NCBI GenBank assembly: GCA_027486895.1
Contig: JAIXOE010000019.1
Span: 124,001 to 188,000, forward strand
Length of the DNA stretch: 64,000 bases
Direction: 5' to 3'
Origin: Sphingomonadales bacterium
GTDB taxonomy: Bacteria > Pseudomonadota > Alphaproteobacteria > Sphingomonadales > Sphingomonadaceae
The stretch's first letter is position 1, and every line of letters starts with the position of its first letter. The notes beneath the pieces are model-generated. The model was not told where the DNA came from and did not search any database. It saw nothing but the letters and a program-made list of their open reading frames with translations. A program made the position numbers and the translations under genes. Shown here one piece after another: positions 28,264 to 36,735 of the stretch.

Positions 28264-29258
28264 TATTCCGGTTGCTCCTTGTGATTATGCTTGCGGCAGG
28301 CCTCTCGCCCGCGCGCGCTGATGATTTGCAGCCCGGCTATTTGGAAATCCGCGAACTGGCGGCAAAAATCCCGGCAACGCATCAATATGGCATTACGTGG
28401 AAGGCACCGATCAAGCCCGGCCTGGCTACGCGCGTCACACCGACATTCCCTCAGGATTGTGTTGCGACACAACCCGAACGTAGCGTGGATGGGGTTGCCC
28501 TTTTGATGCGTTGGACCGTCAATTGCAAAGCGCCACTTGCGGGCCGTGTTATCCGTCTCAGCGGCATCGAGAATACAGCCGCCGATGCATTGCTGCGCTA
28601 CCAATCGGCAGGTGGCATTACACAGGCCGCGCGGCTTACGCCTTCGAACCCACAAGCTGTAATTGCACAAAGGCCCGACAGAGGTCAGGTTGCCCGCACC
28701 TACTTCATCACGGGCGTTGAGCATATCCTGATGGGCTATGACCATCTGTTATTCGTGCTGTGCCTCGTGCTGTTGCTCAATGGCGCTTGGCGGGTAGCAG
28801 GCACCGTTACCGCATTCACAATCGCGCATTCGCTAACATTGGTCGCAACGACACTTGAGCTCATCAGCGTCCCGGGGCCGCCGGTGGAAGCCGCGATTGC
28901 CTTGTCCATCGTATTTTTGGCAGTTGAAGTCGTTAAGCGTAAACCCGGTGCGCCGCGCCTGTCTGAACGCATTCCATGGGTTGTTGCCTTTCTTTTTGGT
29001 TTGCTACACGGCTTTGGCTTTGCCGGTGCACTTGCCGAAATCGGACTTCCGCAGGGCGAAGTCCCCATGGCACTGTTGACGTTCAACCTTGGCGTTGAAG
29101 CCGGCCAAATTCTCATCGTGTGCGCTGCAATGCTTGTCTTGTCGGTGCTGCGGCGGATCAATGCGCTTTATGCCGCCCGGCTGCAAAGCCTAAGCGCCTA
29201 TGCCATTGGCACCATCGCCGTCATGTGGCTTTTGCAACGCATATTAGGGACCAGCTAG
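28260..29258 (+). CDS. HupE/UreJ-like membrane protein
   Basis: A 332 aa protein with a GTG start overlapping the stop of the previous gene, a signal sequence ([20 protein letters not shown]), a periplasmic domain of about 140 residues, and then about six membrane helices. The membrane part has the HupE/UreJ hallmarks [25 protein letters not shown] and [16 protein letters not shown], whose histidines suggest metal transport. True HupE proteins move nickel or cobalt for hydrogenase or urease, but no such enzymes are seen here, and the large N-terminal domain marks the second subfamily, whose substrate is unknown to me. Confidence 0.78.
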   Translation: MIFRLLLVIMLAAGLSPARADDLQPGYLEIRELAAKIPATHQYGITWKAPIKPGLATRVTPTFPQDCVATQPERSVDGVALLMRWTVNCKAPLAGRVIRLSGIENTAADALLRYQSAGGITQAARLTPSNPQAVIAQRPDRGQVARTYFITGVEHILMGYDHLLFVLCLVLLLNGAWRVAGTVTAFTIAHSLTLVATTLELISVPGPPVEAAIALSIVFLAVEVVKRKPGAPRLSERIPWVVAFLFGLLHGFGFAGALAEIGLPQGEVPMALLTFNLGVEAGQILIVCAAMLVLSVLRRINALYAARLQSLSAYAIGTIAVMWLLQRILGTS

Positions 29259-29398
29259 CCGCTAAAACCCTTTGTGACCGGGCAAAGCGGTACAAAGCTG
29301 GATCTTCTTCCTCGCAGTCGATGGCACCTAGGATAACATCTAGGTTGTTCCAAACAGCTTTAGACATTAGCGAAGGGGCAAATAAGGGTGGTTCAATA

Positions 29399-31009
29399 AT
29401 GTCGCGACGTAAAGCAGTTGTAATTGGTGCAGGTATCGGCGGCATATCATGCGCTATGCGTTTACAAAGTCTCGGCTTCGATACCGAAATCGTTGAGGCG
29501 CTGGATGCCCCTGGCGGACGAGCATATGTCCGTAAGGCTGATGGCTTTGTCTTTGATATGGGCCCAACGGTCTTAACCGTGCCGCACTTCATTGAAGAAC
29601 TGTTTAGCCTGCAGCAAGACCATGCCATGCTGGGTGAGCCGGACTTTCCGCCCGGCGTTTTGGATGAAAGCTGCAGAGTCCGTGAGGGCACCTCAGGCGG
29701 CCCAAACACCAGCAAATATGTCGAAATAGTTCCGATACTTCCCTTCTACCGTATCTATTTCGACGATGGCACGTTTTTTGATTATGACGGCGACCCAGTG
29801 AGTACGCGCGAACAGATCAGGCGGTTGGCGCCTGAGGATCTCGCTGGATATGAAGCCTTTCACGAGCAAGCCAGAGCCATTTTTCAACGTGGATTTCTGA
29901 CGCTGGGATACACCTATTTCGGAAGCCTTGGGTCGATGCTGCGCGTCGTCCCTGATCTGGTGAAGCTCGGCGCAGTCCGGTCACTGTTCGGCATGGTGAG
30001 CAAATATTTCAAATCCGACAAAATGCGCCAGGTATTCAGCTTTGAACCTTTGCTCGTCGGCGGCAACCCGATGAAGGTTCCCGCCATATATGCGATGATC
30101 CATTTTGTTGAGAAGACTTGGGGCATTCATTATGCTGTCGGCGGCACGGGCGCTCTTGTATCTGCGCTGGTGAAAAAGTTTGAAGAAATGGGCGGAAGAT
30201 TGCGCGTCAACACGCCGGTTAAGCGTATTCTGGTCGAAAACGGCGTCGCCAAAGGCATTGAGCTGGAAAACGGCGAAAAGATCGATGCGGATGTCGTGGT
30301 GTCGAACGCCGATTACGCAACAACTTACCTAAAGCTTGTTGATAAGGCCCATCGGCGGATCAACCGGGATGCGTTGGTGAAATTCCGTAAGCAGTCAATG
30401 TCGTTGATGGTGATTTATTTCGGTTATGAACGCCGCGACAACGACCCCGATTTGCGCCATCACAACATCATTCTTGGCCCACGGTACGAAGCACTGCTTG
30501 ATGAGATTTTCGAGCAGAAAGTGATGAGCCCTGACTTCTCACAATATCTCCACATTCCGACCCTAACCGATCCGAGCATGGCACCTCCGGGTCATCATGC
30601 TGCCTACACGCTGATCCCTGTACCCAATAATGCCAGCGGTATCGATTGGGATGAAGAAGGACCAAAGCTAAGCGCTAGGGTGCTGACCTTTCTTGAGGAA
30701 CGGGGTTATATTCCCGATCTTGCGGCGCGTTTGAAACATATGAGTTTCATCACGCCCGATTATTTTTCAGAAACGCTAGGTTCCTACCTTGGAAATGGGT
30801 TTGGCGTAGAGCCTGTCTTGACCCAAACGGCCTTCTTCCGTCCGCACAACAAGTCGGAAGATGTGCACAATCTATATCTGGTAGGCCAAGGTACGCAACC
30901 TGGTGGCGGCACACCTTCTGTCATGATGTCTGCCAAGATGACGGCACGTGAGATCGCCAGGGACCTTGGCGTGGATGCATCAATCGTGAATGGCGTACCA
31001 GCAGCCTAA
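29399..31009 (+). CDS. crtI: Phytoene desaturase family carotenoid oxidoreductase
   Basis: A 536 aa FAD enzyme. The N-terminus has the dinucleotide-binding glycines in [17 protein letters not shown] (residues 6-22), and the C-terminus carries the carotenoid-desaturase signature [17 protein letters not shown]. It is a little longer than typical CrtI (about 490-500), with extra residues around 95-120. CrtI-type enzymes convert phytoene to lycopene or neurosporene; a related saturase/desaturase step is possible. The ATG has AAGGG 10 nt upstream; a frame reaching back to 29120 runs into the previous gene and is rejected. No crtB, crtE or crtY lies near. CCTAG/CTAGG (29327-29344) forms a small repeat upstream. 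Confidence 0.85.
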   Translation: MSRRKAVVIGAGIGGISCAMRLQSLGFDTEIVEALDAPGGRAYVRKADGFVFDMGPTVLTVPHFIEELFSLQQDHAMLGEPDFPPGVLDESCRVREGTSGGPNTSKYVEIVPILPFYRIYFDDGTFFDYDGDPVSTREQIRRLAPEDLAGYEAFHEQARAIFQRGFLTLGYTYFGSLGSMLRVVPDLVKLGAVRSLFGMVSKYFKSDKMRQVFSFEPLLVGGNPMKVPAIYAMIHFVEKTWGIHYAVGGTGALVSALVKKFEEMGGRLRVNTPVKRILVENGVAKGIELENGEKIDADVVVSNADYATTYLKLVDKAHRRINRDALVKFRKQSMSLMVIYFGYERRDNDPDLRHHNIILGPRYEALLDEIFEQKVMSPDFSQYLHIPTLTDPSMAPPGHHAAYTLIPVPNNASGIDWDEEGPKLSARVLTFLEERGYIPDLAARLKHMSFITPDYFSETLGSYLGNGFGVEPVLTQTAFFRPHNKSEDVHNLYLVGQGTQPGGGTPSVMMSAKMTAREIARDLGVDASIVNGVPAA

Positions 31010-31092
31010 CAACTGAACATATGCGAGGACCCCGCAGGCGTTGAAAAGATTGCGCCTTAATAGGTTCTACTGAGCTCCGGGTTGACCGCTTT

Positions 31093-31764
31093 TTAGAAAC
31101 CTACGAAGCGGACATTGCCTTCAACTGGTTCGCGTTGACGATCGAAACCATTCACAGCCGCATCTTCATCGCGGTAGCCAATGGCAATGCCGCAGAAGAA
31201 AATATGCGTCTCATCCGAAACCCCGATAAACTCTTTGATGAGCTTTGCATGCATGGAGAGGAATTCCTGAGGACAGGTGTCCAGACCTTCCTCGCGAAGC
31301 AGGAGCATGATGGTTTGCAGCCACATTCCGACATCGGACCATTGCGGTGAACCCATGCGGCGGTCAAAATAGCACATCAGCACAGCAGGCGCTTTGAACG
31401 ACATGACATTGTTGTGCACGAATTCACTGCGCGCATCGGCGTCCGAACGGCCGATACCCATCGCTTGATACATCGACGCCCCAACTTGTTGCAGGCGCGC
31501 CTTGCATTCAGGGATGACCTCGGGGTCGGACCATGAATATTCCGGCGGGTCCTGCATCGGCGAGACCAGCATCTTCTCCTGCAGTTCAGCGAGCGGCGCA
31601 CCGGTCAGGATAGTTGCCTCCCAAGGTTGGAAGTTACAACCAGAAGGCGCCCAACGCGCCGTATCCATGACCCGATGCAGCACATCAAGGGGAACGGCAT
31701 CGGGCTTGAACGCCCGGATGGAACGACGGGAAAGTACGGCTTCGCTAACGGTCAGATGGTTCAT
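31093..31764 (-). CDS. Nitroreductase family protein
   Basis: A 223 aa FMN-dependent oxidoreductase of the nitroreductase fold. The flavin-binding signature is RRSIRAFKPDAVPLDVLHRV near the N-terminus with RWAPSGCNFQPWE at about 40, and the C-terminus has GIAIGYRDEDAAVNGFDRQR. Start MNHLTVSEAVLSRRSIRA is preferred to one 12 codons upstream. Substrate cannot be told. It converges on crtI with 83 nt between the stops; no clear terminator is visible there. Confidence 0.85.
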   Translation of the reverse strand: MNHLTVSEAVLSRRSIRAFKPDAVPLDVLHRVMDTARWAPSGCNFQPWEATILTGAPLAELQEKMLVSPMQDPPEYSWSDPEVIPECKARLQQVGASMYQAMGIGRSDADARSEFVHNNVMSFKAPAVLMCYFDRRMGSPQWSDVGMWLQTIMLLLREEGLDTCPQEFLSMHAKLIKEFIGVSDETHIFFCGIAIGYRDEDAAVNGFDRQREPVEGNVRFVGF

Positions 31765-31893
31765 GCCGTGCCACCTGCCCACCAAGTGACGATTGGTCAA
31801 GCCTTAGTGACATAATCTTGCGCGTAATCAGTTTGTTATCAAACAAAACACTGCGGGGAGAACGTCGACAGGTCGCGCTGGCATTGAAAAATA

Positions 31894-31969
31894 TGGTGCC
31901 GCCTATAGGATTCGAACCTACGACCCCCGCATTACGAATGCGATGCTCTACCAACTGAGCTAAGGCGGC
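31894..31969 (-). tRNA. tRNA-Thr (anticodon CGT)
   Basis: The reverse strand reads a full cloverleaf: acceptor GCCGCCT paired with AGGCGGC, D arm GCTC/GAGC, anticodon arm with loop TTCGTAA giving anticodon CGT, and T arm GGTTCGAATCC. The 3' CCA is encoded (31894-31896). It reads ACG threonine codons. No integrase lies nearby, so it does not appear to be an occupied attachment site. Confidence 0.95.
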
Positions 31970-32035
31970 GCTGGCCCGCAGGCCACGGGGTGCGCATAGC
32001 CAAGTGTGTCTGCGAGTTCAAGTGACCTTTATGCC

Positions 32036-32069
32036 AAAACACCCCGACAGCCATCGGGCTATCGGGGTG
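32036..32069 (-). terminator. Intrinsic terminator after flagellin
   Basis: On the transcribed strand, CACCCCGATAGCC (32057-32069) pairs with GGCTGTCGGGGTG (32040-32052) in a 13 bp stem with one U-G pair and a 4 nt loop, followed by TTTT (32036-32039). It lies about 50 nt past the flagellin stop and should end or stabilise its transcript. Confidence 0.85.
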
Positions 32070-32121
32070 CTGCGCGGGTCGGGCTGCCTTGGGGCGGACC
32101 GACACAGATTAGGCGCTTAGC

Positions 32122-32934
32122 TTAGCGCAGCAGGTTCAGAACGCCCTGCTGGCTTTGGTTTGCCTGCGCAAGCATCGCGGTCGATGCCTGTGCAAGGATC
32201 TGTGCCGATGCCAGCTTGGTCGATTCCGCCGAGAAGTCAGCATCTTCAATACGTGACTTCGCTTCCGTCAGGTTGGTCGCGGTCGATGTCAGATTGTTGA
32301 CGGTTGCATCCAGACGGTTCTGTACCGCACCGATATTGGCACGCTCGGTCGCTACCGTGTCAATTGCTGTGTCGAGCAAATCCAAAGCCGTGCTTGCGCC
32401 AGTTGCAGTCGAAAGATCGACGGCTGCAATGCCAAGACCTGTTGCGTCCATTGCAACAAGGTCGATATCCACGGTTTCGCCCGATTCAACGCCGGTCTGG
32501 ATGCTGACGGTTTTCGCTGCATCAATCAACGTCGTGCCGTTGAAATCCGTGCGACCGGAGATGTCACCGATCTGTGCAACCAGCGCGTCCGATTCCGCCT
32601 TGATAGCATCACGGTCAGACTGAACTGCGGAGCCGTTTGCGGATTGAACTGCGAGTTCACGCATACGGACGAGGATGTTCGAAATTTCGCTCATCGCGCC
32701 TTCAGCGGTCTGCGCCAGAGAAATGCCGTCATTGGCATTACGTACGGCCTGATTCAGGCCACGGACTTTGGCGTCCATACGGGTCGCAATGGCAAGTCCG
32801 GCTGCGTCGTCTTTAGCGCCGTTAATGCGCTTGCCGCTCGAAAGGCGCTCCATGGCCGTGCCAAGCGCGTTGCTTGCCATACGTGAAGCGTTTTGTGCGC
32901 GAAGGGCGCTGACGTTGGTATTGATGACTGTCAT
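32122..32934 (-). CDS. fliC: Flagellin
   Basis: A short flagellin (270 aa) that polymerises into the filament after export by the flagellar type III system. The conserved N-terminal D0/D1 half has [20 protein letters not shown] and [20 protein letters not shown], and the C-terminal half ends with [20 protein letters not shown]. Only about 60 residues separate the two, so the surface D2/D3 domains are missing, as in many alphaproteobacterial flagellins. AAGGAA lies 7 nt before the ATG. The gene stands alone, divergent from fliE, with its own terminator. Confidence 0.97.
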   Translation of the reverse strand: MTVINTNVSALRAQNASRMASNALGTAMERLSSGKRINGAKDDAAGLAIATRMDAKVRGLNQAVRNANDGISLAQTAEGAMSEISNILVRMRELAVQSANGSAVQSDRDAIKAESDALVAQIGDISGRTDFNGTTLIDAAKTVSIQTGVESGETVDIDLVAMDATGLGIAAVDLSTATGASTALDLLDTAIDTVATERANIGAVQNRLDATVNNLTSTATNLTEAKSRIEDADFSAESTKLASAQILAQASTAMLAQANQSQQGVLNLLR

Positions 32935-32999
32935 GATAGTTCCTTTTGCTGTCTCAAATGTTGGGCAACTCGACAGGGGGTGAGCAGCCTCGGCTCAAA

Positions 33000-33026
33000 G
33001 AAACGGCCATGGCGGCAATGCCTTTA
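33000..33026 (-). promoter_or_regulatory. Candidate sigma-28 (FliA) promoter for flagellin
   Basis: On the minus strand TAAAGGCA, exactly 11 nt, then GCCGTTTC match the flagellar sigma-28 pattern TAAAGTTT-N11-GCCGATAA at the core TAAAG and GCCG. It would start transcription about 60 nt ahead of the flagellin ATG. The -10 half is degenerate, so this is tentative. Confidence 0.4.
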
Positions 33027-33033
33027 ATTTCAT

Positions 33034-33044
33034 GCGTCGGAAAT
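33034..33044 (+). promoter_or_regulatory. Candidate flagellar activator site (GCGTCGGAAAT)
   Basis: The 11-mer GCGTCGGAAAT lies 60 nt upstream of the fliE sigma-54 promoter and just upstream of the flagellin -35 candidate. The same core occurs twice upstream of the flgB sigma-54 promoter (54005-54015 and, with one extra G, 54023-54034). Spacing suits an enhancer bound by a sigma-54 activator. Only three copies were noticed by eye, so it may partly be chance. Confidence 0.4.
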
Positions 33045-33103
33045 TTGGCAAGCCATCGCTGAAGTGACATGAACGCTATGAAAAACATAGGTTTTTGTCA
33101 GAC

Positions 33104-33118
33104 TGGCACATCCTTTGC
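33104..33118 (+). promoter_or_regulatory. Sigma-54 promoter of the fliE operon
   Basis: TGGCAC (33104-33109), five bases, then TTGC (33115-33118) followed by A matches the -24/-12 sigma-54 consensus without a mismatch. It points at fliE, whose ATG is 43 nt downstream. Confidence 0.85.
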
Positions 33119-33160
33119 AGAAGAGTGCGCAAAGGCAATTCCGCCTGCGGACCCGAGTAT

Positions 33161-33496
33161 ATGTCGACGATTGACCAGAGCCGGCTTTTACAAATGCGCT
33201 CAAATATTCTGAGCCAGAATGACGCGCTGCGCCGTGCAGCGGGACGTGATGCCCCTGTGGAAGCGGTCGTATCAACGACGCCTTTTGCACAGACGATGAC
33301 CGACGCACTTCAGGTCGTGAATGCGCAGCAAGGTAAAGCAAGCGCTCTGTCGGCATCCTACGAACGCGGCGAAACGAATGATATCGTATCGGTCATGGTC
33401 GAACGCCAAAAGGCGTCCATCGGTTTTGAAGCCACGCTTCAGGTACGCAACAAGCTTTTGTCCGCGTATCGCGACATCATGAACATGCCGGTATAA
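33161..33496 (+). CDS. fliE: Flagellar hook-basal body protein FliE
   Basis: FliE (111 aa) joins the MS ring to the proximal rod and is exported early. The conserved C-terminus is MVERQKASIGFEATLQVRNK followed by LLSAYRDIMNMPV. Start at MSTIDQSRLLQMRSNI; a longer frame extends into the promoter and is rejected. First gene of the first flagellar operon, 3 nt before fliF. Confidence 0.95.
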   Translation: MSTIDQSRLLQMRSNILSQNDALRRAAGRDAPVEAVVSTTPFAQTMTDALQVVNAQQGKASALSASYERGETNDIVSVMVERQKASIGFEATLQVRNKLLSAYRDIMNMPV

Positions 33497-33499
33497 CGC

Positions 33500-35155
33500 A
33501 TGGCCGACCAACAAATCCTCGCCCCTGATACATCGATGGTCTCCGGACAGATGCAGCGCAACATTGCGCCTGCATCCAACTTTGGTTTCGACGGACTGCG
33601 CGGCATTGGTCGCCAACCTGCCGTACGCAAGGCACTTCCGGTGCTGGCGTTGACAGGTGCCGTGGGCTTCGCCGCGCTTACCTATTTCGCGTTAAGCACA
33701 CCTACACAGTCACCCCTCTTTCAGGGCCTTGCGGAGGCTGACAAGGCGGCAGTCGCAGATGCGCTGCAATCTTCGGGTATCAATTACACGCTTGACCCCG
33801 GCACTGGCGCTATTTCGGTAGATGCGGGCAAATTGCACGAGGCACGCATGCTGCTTGCTGGCCAAGGCTTGCCCAAGGCGCAGCCAAGTGGTGACGCCGT
33901 CATGGCGTCCTTACCAATGGGATCAAGCCGCGCAGTGGAAGGCGAAACCTTACGCGGCGCGCGTGAGGCTGATCTCGCCCGCACGATCGAAGCCATTGAT
34001 GCCGTCAAAACAGCGCGCGTTCATCTGGCGACACCAGAAGCCAGCGTTTTCGTGCGCGAGAACAAAGACCCCGCAGCGTCGGTCATGTTGACGCTGCAAC
34101 AAGGCAGAAGCCTTTCTGCGGCACAGGTGCGCGCGGTGCGCCATCTCGTCGCCTCGTCGGTACCAAATCTGTCGGCGGACGCAGTGTCTGTGATTGATCA
34201 AAGCGGCGCCTTGCTCTCGTCCGACCAAGCCACAGCTGATGACCGCATGTTCCAACTGCAAATGCAAATGGAAGAGCGCTATCGTCAGGCAGTCGTTGCA
34301 TTGCTGACCCCAATCGCCGGGCCAGGCAATTTCTCGGTGGAAGTGCATGCCGATGTCGATGCGAGCGAAAGCCAGTCGACGCGCGAAACATATCCCGAAA
34401 ACGACCGCGCCTTGCGTAGCGAAGAAGGCAACAAATCTATCAGCGCAGTTGCGCAGGAAGCTGGCGGCATTCCGGGCGCACTGGCGAACCAGCCGCCGCC
34501 TGCAAGCCAAGTCACCAATACCCCGCCCGCCGCTGCTGGCGCAACAGGCGCAGGTCCAACGCAAAGCGAGGAGACGTTTAACCGCAGCTTCGACGTGGGC
34601 CGCGAAATTGCTGTGACGCATCAGCCGCAGGGCAATCTGCGCCGCTTGTCGGTCGCGGTCGCCTTGCGTGATGGAAAGGGCGCGAAGAAGCGTTCAGCCG
34701 CAGAAGTTGCTGCGCTCGAAAATCTGGTGAAAGGCGCCGTCGGTTATAAAGCCGATCGCGGTGACGTCGTCGCAATCTCTGCGCGGCCATTTGCAGAAGA
34801 GGCTGCCGTCGTTGTCAATTTTTGGGATGAGCCTTGGTTCCTGCCGCTTGTCCAACAAGCTGGCGCCATATTGGGCGCGCTCATCGCCTTCCTGCTCATT
34901 GGGCGTCCCATCGTCAAAGCGGTCAAGAACCGTATGGCGGAATCCAAGGAGCGCGCTGAGACCGAACAGCAATTGATGTTGGCCGCAGCACAGCAGAGCG
35001 GTCAACCAGCCACTGGCACCGTGACCATAGATATGATTGAAACGGCGCCAAGTTACGAAGCGCGGGCCAAGCTCGTCCGCTCGTTCGTTCGCCAAGACCC
35101 TGAACGTGCAGCGCTCGTCGTCCGTCAAATGCTTGGGCAGCGCGCCAATGGATGA
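33500..35155 (+). CDS. fliF: Flagellar MS-ring protein FliF
   Basis: FliF (551 aa) builds the MS ring in the inner membrane, the base for rod and C ring. Two membrane helices are visible, near residues 48-63 and 453-470, with a large periplasmic region between them (RBM1: TPTQSPLFQGLAEADKAAVA; RBM2-3 with FSVEVHADVDASESQSTRET). The cytosolic C-terminus should bind FliG; its last residues overlap the fliG start by 8 bp, matching physical coupling. Confidence 0.96.
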   Translation: MADQQILAPDTSMVSGQMQRNIAPASNFGFDGLRGIGRQPAVRKALPVLALTGAVGFAALTYFALSTPTQSPLFQGLAEADKAAVADALQSSGINYTLDPGTGAISVDAGKLHEARMLLAGQGLPKAQPSGDAVMASLPMGSSRAVEGETLRGAREADLARTIEAIDAVKTARVHLATPEASVFVRENKDPAASVMLTLQQGRSLSAAQVRAVRHLVASSVPNLSADAVSVIDQSGALLSSDQATADDRMFQLQMQMEERYRQAVVALLTPIAGPGNFSVEVHADVDASESQSTRETYPENDRALRSEEGNKSISAVAQEAGGIPGALANQPPPASQVTNTPPAAAGATGAGPTQSEETFNRSFDVGREIAVTHQPQGNLRRLSVAVALRDGKGAKKRSAAEVAALENLVKGAVGYKADRGDVVAISARPFAEEAAVVVNFWDEPWFLPLVQQAGAILGALIAFLLIGRPIVKAVKNRMAESKERAETEQQLMLAAAQQSGQPATGTVTIDMIETAPSYEARAKLVRSFVRQDPERAALVVRQMLGQRANG

Positions 35156-36182
35156 AGATTTTGACGACGTCGCGCCATCCGCGCCTGCCGCACCCGTAGA
35201 TGGCGGGCTATCGGCCGCGATCCTCCTGATGTTGCTTGAAGATGGCGACAGCTCAGCGGTGCTTCAGCATCTTGACCCAGCCGAAGTCAAATCGCTTGGC
35301 AAGGGCATGTTTGAAGCGTCGTGCGCAACCGAACATGACGTGGAGGGCGCACTTGACCTTTTCGTGCGCAATAATCGCGATTTATCGAGCCTTGCGGTTG
35401 GCGCACCCGTCCGCATCCGGGGCATGATGAACCTTGCGCTGGGCGATTCAAAAACCAATCGTATCTGGCCTGAAATCGCTCCAGCGAAGGCCGCCGCGCC
35501 TGCAATGGAAGCGCTTCAGTGGCTTGATATCGCAACCATCTCAGCGCTCGTTGCATCCGAACATCCGCAACTTGCGGCAATTATCTTGTCGGCATTGCCA
35601 GCCGAATCTGCTGCTGAAGCAGTTGCTGGCCTAGATGAAGCCACGCAAGCCGATCTCTTGTTCCGCACAGCTACCTTGGGCCCTGTGCCCGCCGCCGCAA
35701 TCGCCGATATCGAGGCAATCCTTGCCGCCTATACAACGCGCGTAGACAGCGCATCGATCAACCTTGGCGGCCATGGCGACGTGGCCAAAATCGTCAACAA
35801 CCTGGCCCGCCCTCAGGCCGAAAAGTTATTAAAGACGATCCGCAAAAAAGACCGGCGCTTGGCCGATGCCATCGAAGAGGGCATGTTCATCTTCGCTGAC
35901 CTTGGCGAACTCGACACGAAATCCTTGGGCGCAGTCATGCGCAATGTTGATGCGGACCGACTGGCGCTGGCCATCAAGGGTGCGGACGCCGCACTTGGCG
36001 AGAGAATATTGGGTACGCTCTCCGCACGCGCAGCGCAGACGATCAGCGACGAAATCGCTGAGATGGGCCCGGTCAGCCGTGCCGATGTCGAAGAAGCGCA
36101 AAAGGCCGTGATTGCTGTCGCGCGTGCGATGGCCGCGTCAGGTGAAATCATGTTGGGCAAGCAGGCGAACGACTATGTCTGA
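35148..36182 (+). CDS. fliG: Flagellar motor switch protein FliG
   Basis: FliG (344 aa) carries the torque-generating helix that meets MotA. N-terminal domain starts MDEDFDDVAPSAPAAPVDGG, the middle domain holds the hydrophobic LAAIILSALPAESAAEAVAG repeat-like helices, and the C-terminal part has FIFADLGELDTKSLGAVMRN. Start chosen at this ATG because 37 extra upstream residues lie inside fliF. Overlaps fliH by 8 bp. Confidence 0.95.
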   Translation: MDEDFDDVAPSAPAAPVDGGLSAAILLMLLEDGDSSAVLQHLDPAEVKSLGKGMFEASCATEHDVEGALDLFVRNNRDLSSLAVGAPVRIRGMMNLALGDSKTNRIWPEIAPAKAAAPAMEALQWLDIATISALVASEHPQLAAIILSALPAESAAEAVAGLDEATQADLLFRTATLGPVPAAAIADIEAILAAYTTRVDSASINLGGHGDVAKIVNNLARPQAEKLLKTIRKKDRRLADAIEEGMFIFADLGELDTKSLGAVMRNVDADRLALAIKGADAALGERILGTLSARAAQTISDEIAEMGPVSRADVEEAQKAVIAVARAMAASGEIMLGKQANDYV

Positions 36183-36735
36183 AGCCAATAAGCTCTCGCT
36201 GGCACAATATTTTGATAGCCGCCAAGGCTTTCGCCCTCGCGATGTCTCGCCTGCGGTTCCGGAAATATGCCAGCAGAGCCCGGATCTTTATGCAACGGGT
36301 CTTTCCGATGGTCAGCAAATGGCTGAGGTTACCTTTTCTGTTGAACGCAAGCAGCTACAGGATTTGATATCTACTGCTGACTCCATTCGGCCTGAGGATA
36401 ATGCCGATCTGGCCCCTATGCTTGATATTTTGGTGCGTAAGATTGTCGCCAATGTCATTGGCAACATCACAATTGATGCAGACTTCCTGCGACGCCAGAT
36501 TAATGCCGCCATCGCGGTGTTGACGGAAGCGGACCAGAACCGAACCTTGCGGATGCACCCGGACGATCTCGCGTTATTGGCAGATGCGGACCTCCCTTTG
36601 AAATGTTCCGCCGACACCAACATGGCGCGTGGCACGCTGCGCATCGAATGTTCCGATGGCTGGATCGAACATGGTCCGGCACTGATACTGGATCGTCTCG
36701 AACGGGCGCTGAACCAGGACGGGAACGGCGCATGA
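36175..36735 (+). CDS. fliH: FliH-like flagellar export ATPase regulator
   Basis: A 186 aa protein in the fliG-fliI slot where FliH, the stator that holds and regulates the export ATPase, is expected. The C-terminal half (about 70-180) resembles FliH/HrpE, with VERKQLQDLISTADSIRP and NVIGNITIDADFLRRQIN. The N-terminal coiled-coil of large FliH is short. Start MSEANKLSLAQYFDSRQG overlaps fliG; it ends in an ATGA overlap with fliI. Identity leans partly on position. Confidence 0.82.
   Translation: MSEANKLSLAQYFDSRQGFRPRDVSPAVPEICQQSPDLYATGLSDGQQMAEVTFSVERKQLQDLISTADSIRPEDNADLAPMLDILVRKIVANVIGNITIDADFLRRQINAAIAVLTEADQNRTLRMHPDDLALLADADLPLKCSADTNMARGTLRIECSDGWIEHGPALILDRLERALNQDGNGA

Noticed and set aside
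29120-29398. 93-residue N-terminal extension of the carotenoid desaturase
   Set aside because: Lies over the previous gene and precedes the canonical nucleotide-binding start with a good ribosome site.
31894-31969. tRNA-Thr as an attachment site of a mobile element
   Set aside because: No integrase, direct repeat of the tRNA end or foreign gene block is near.
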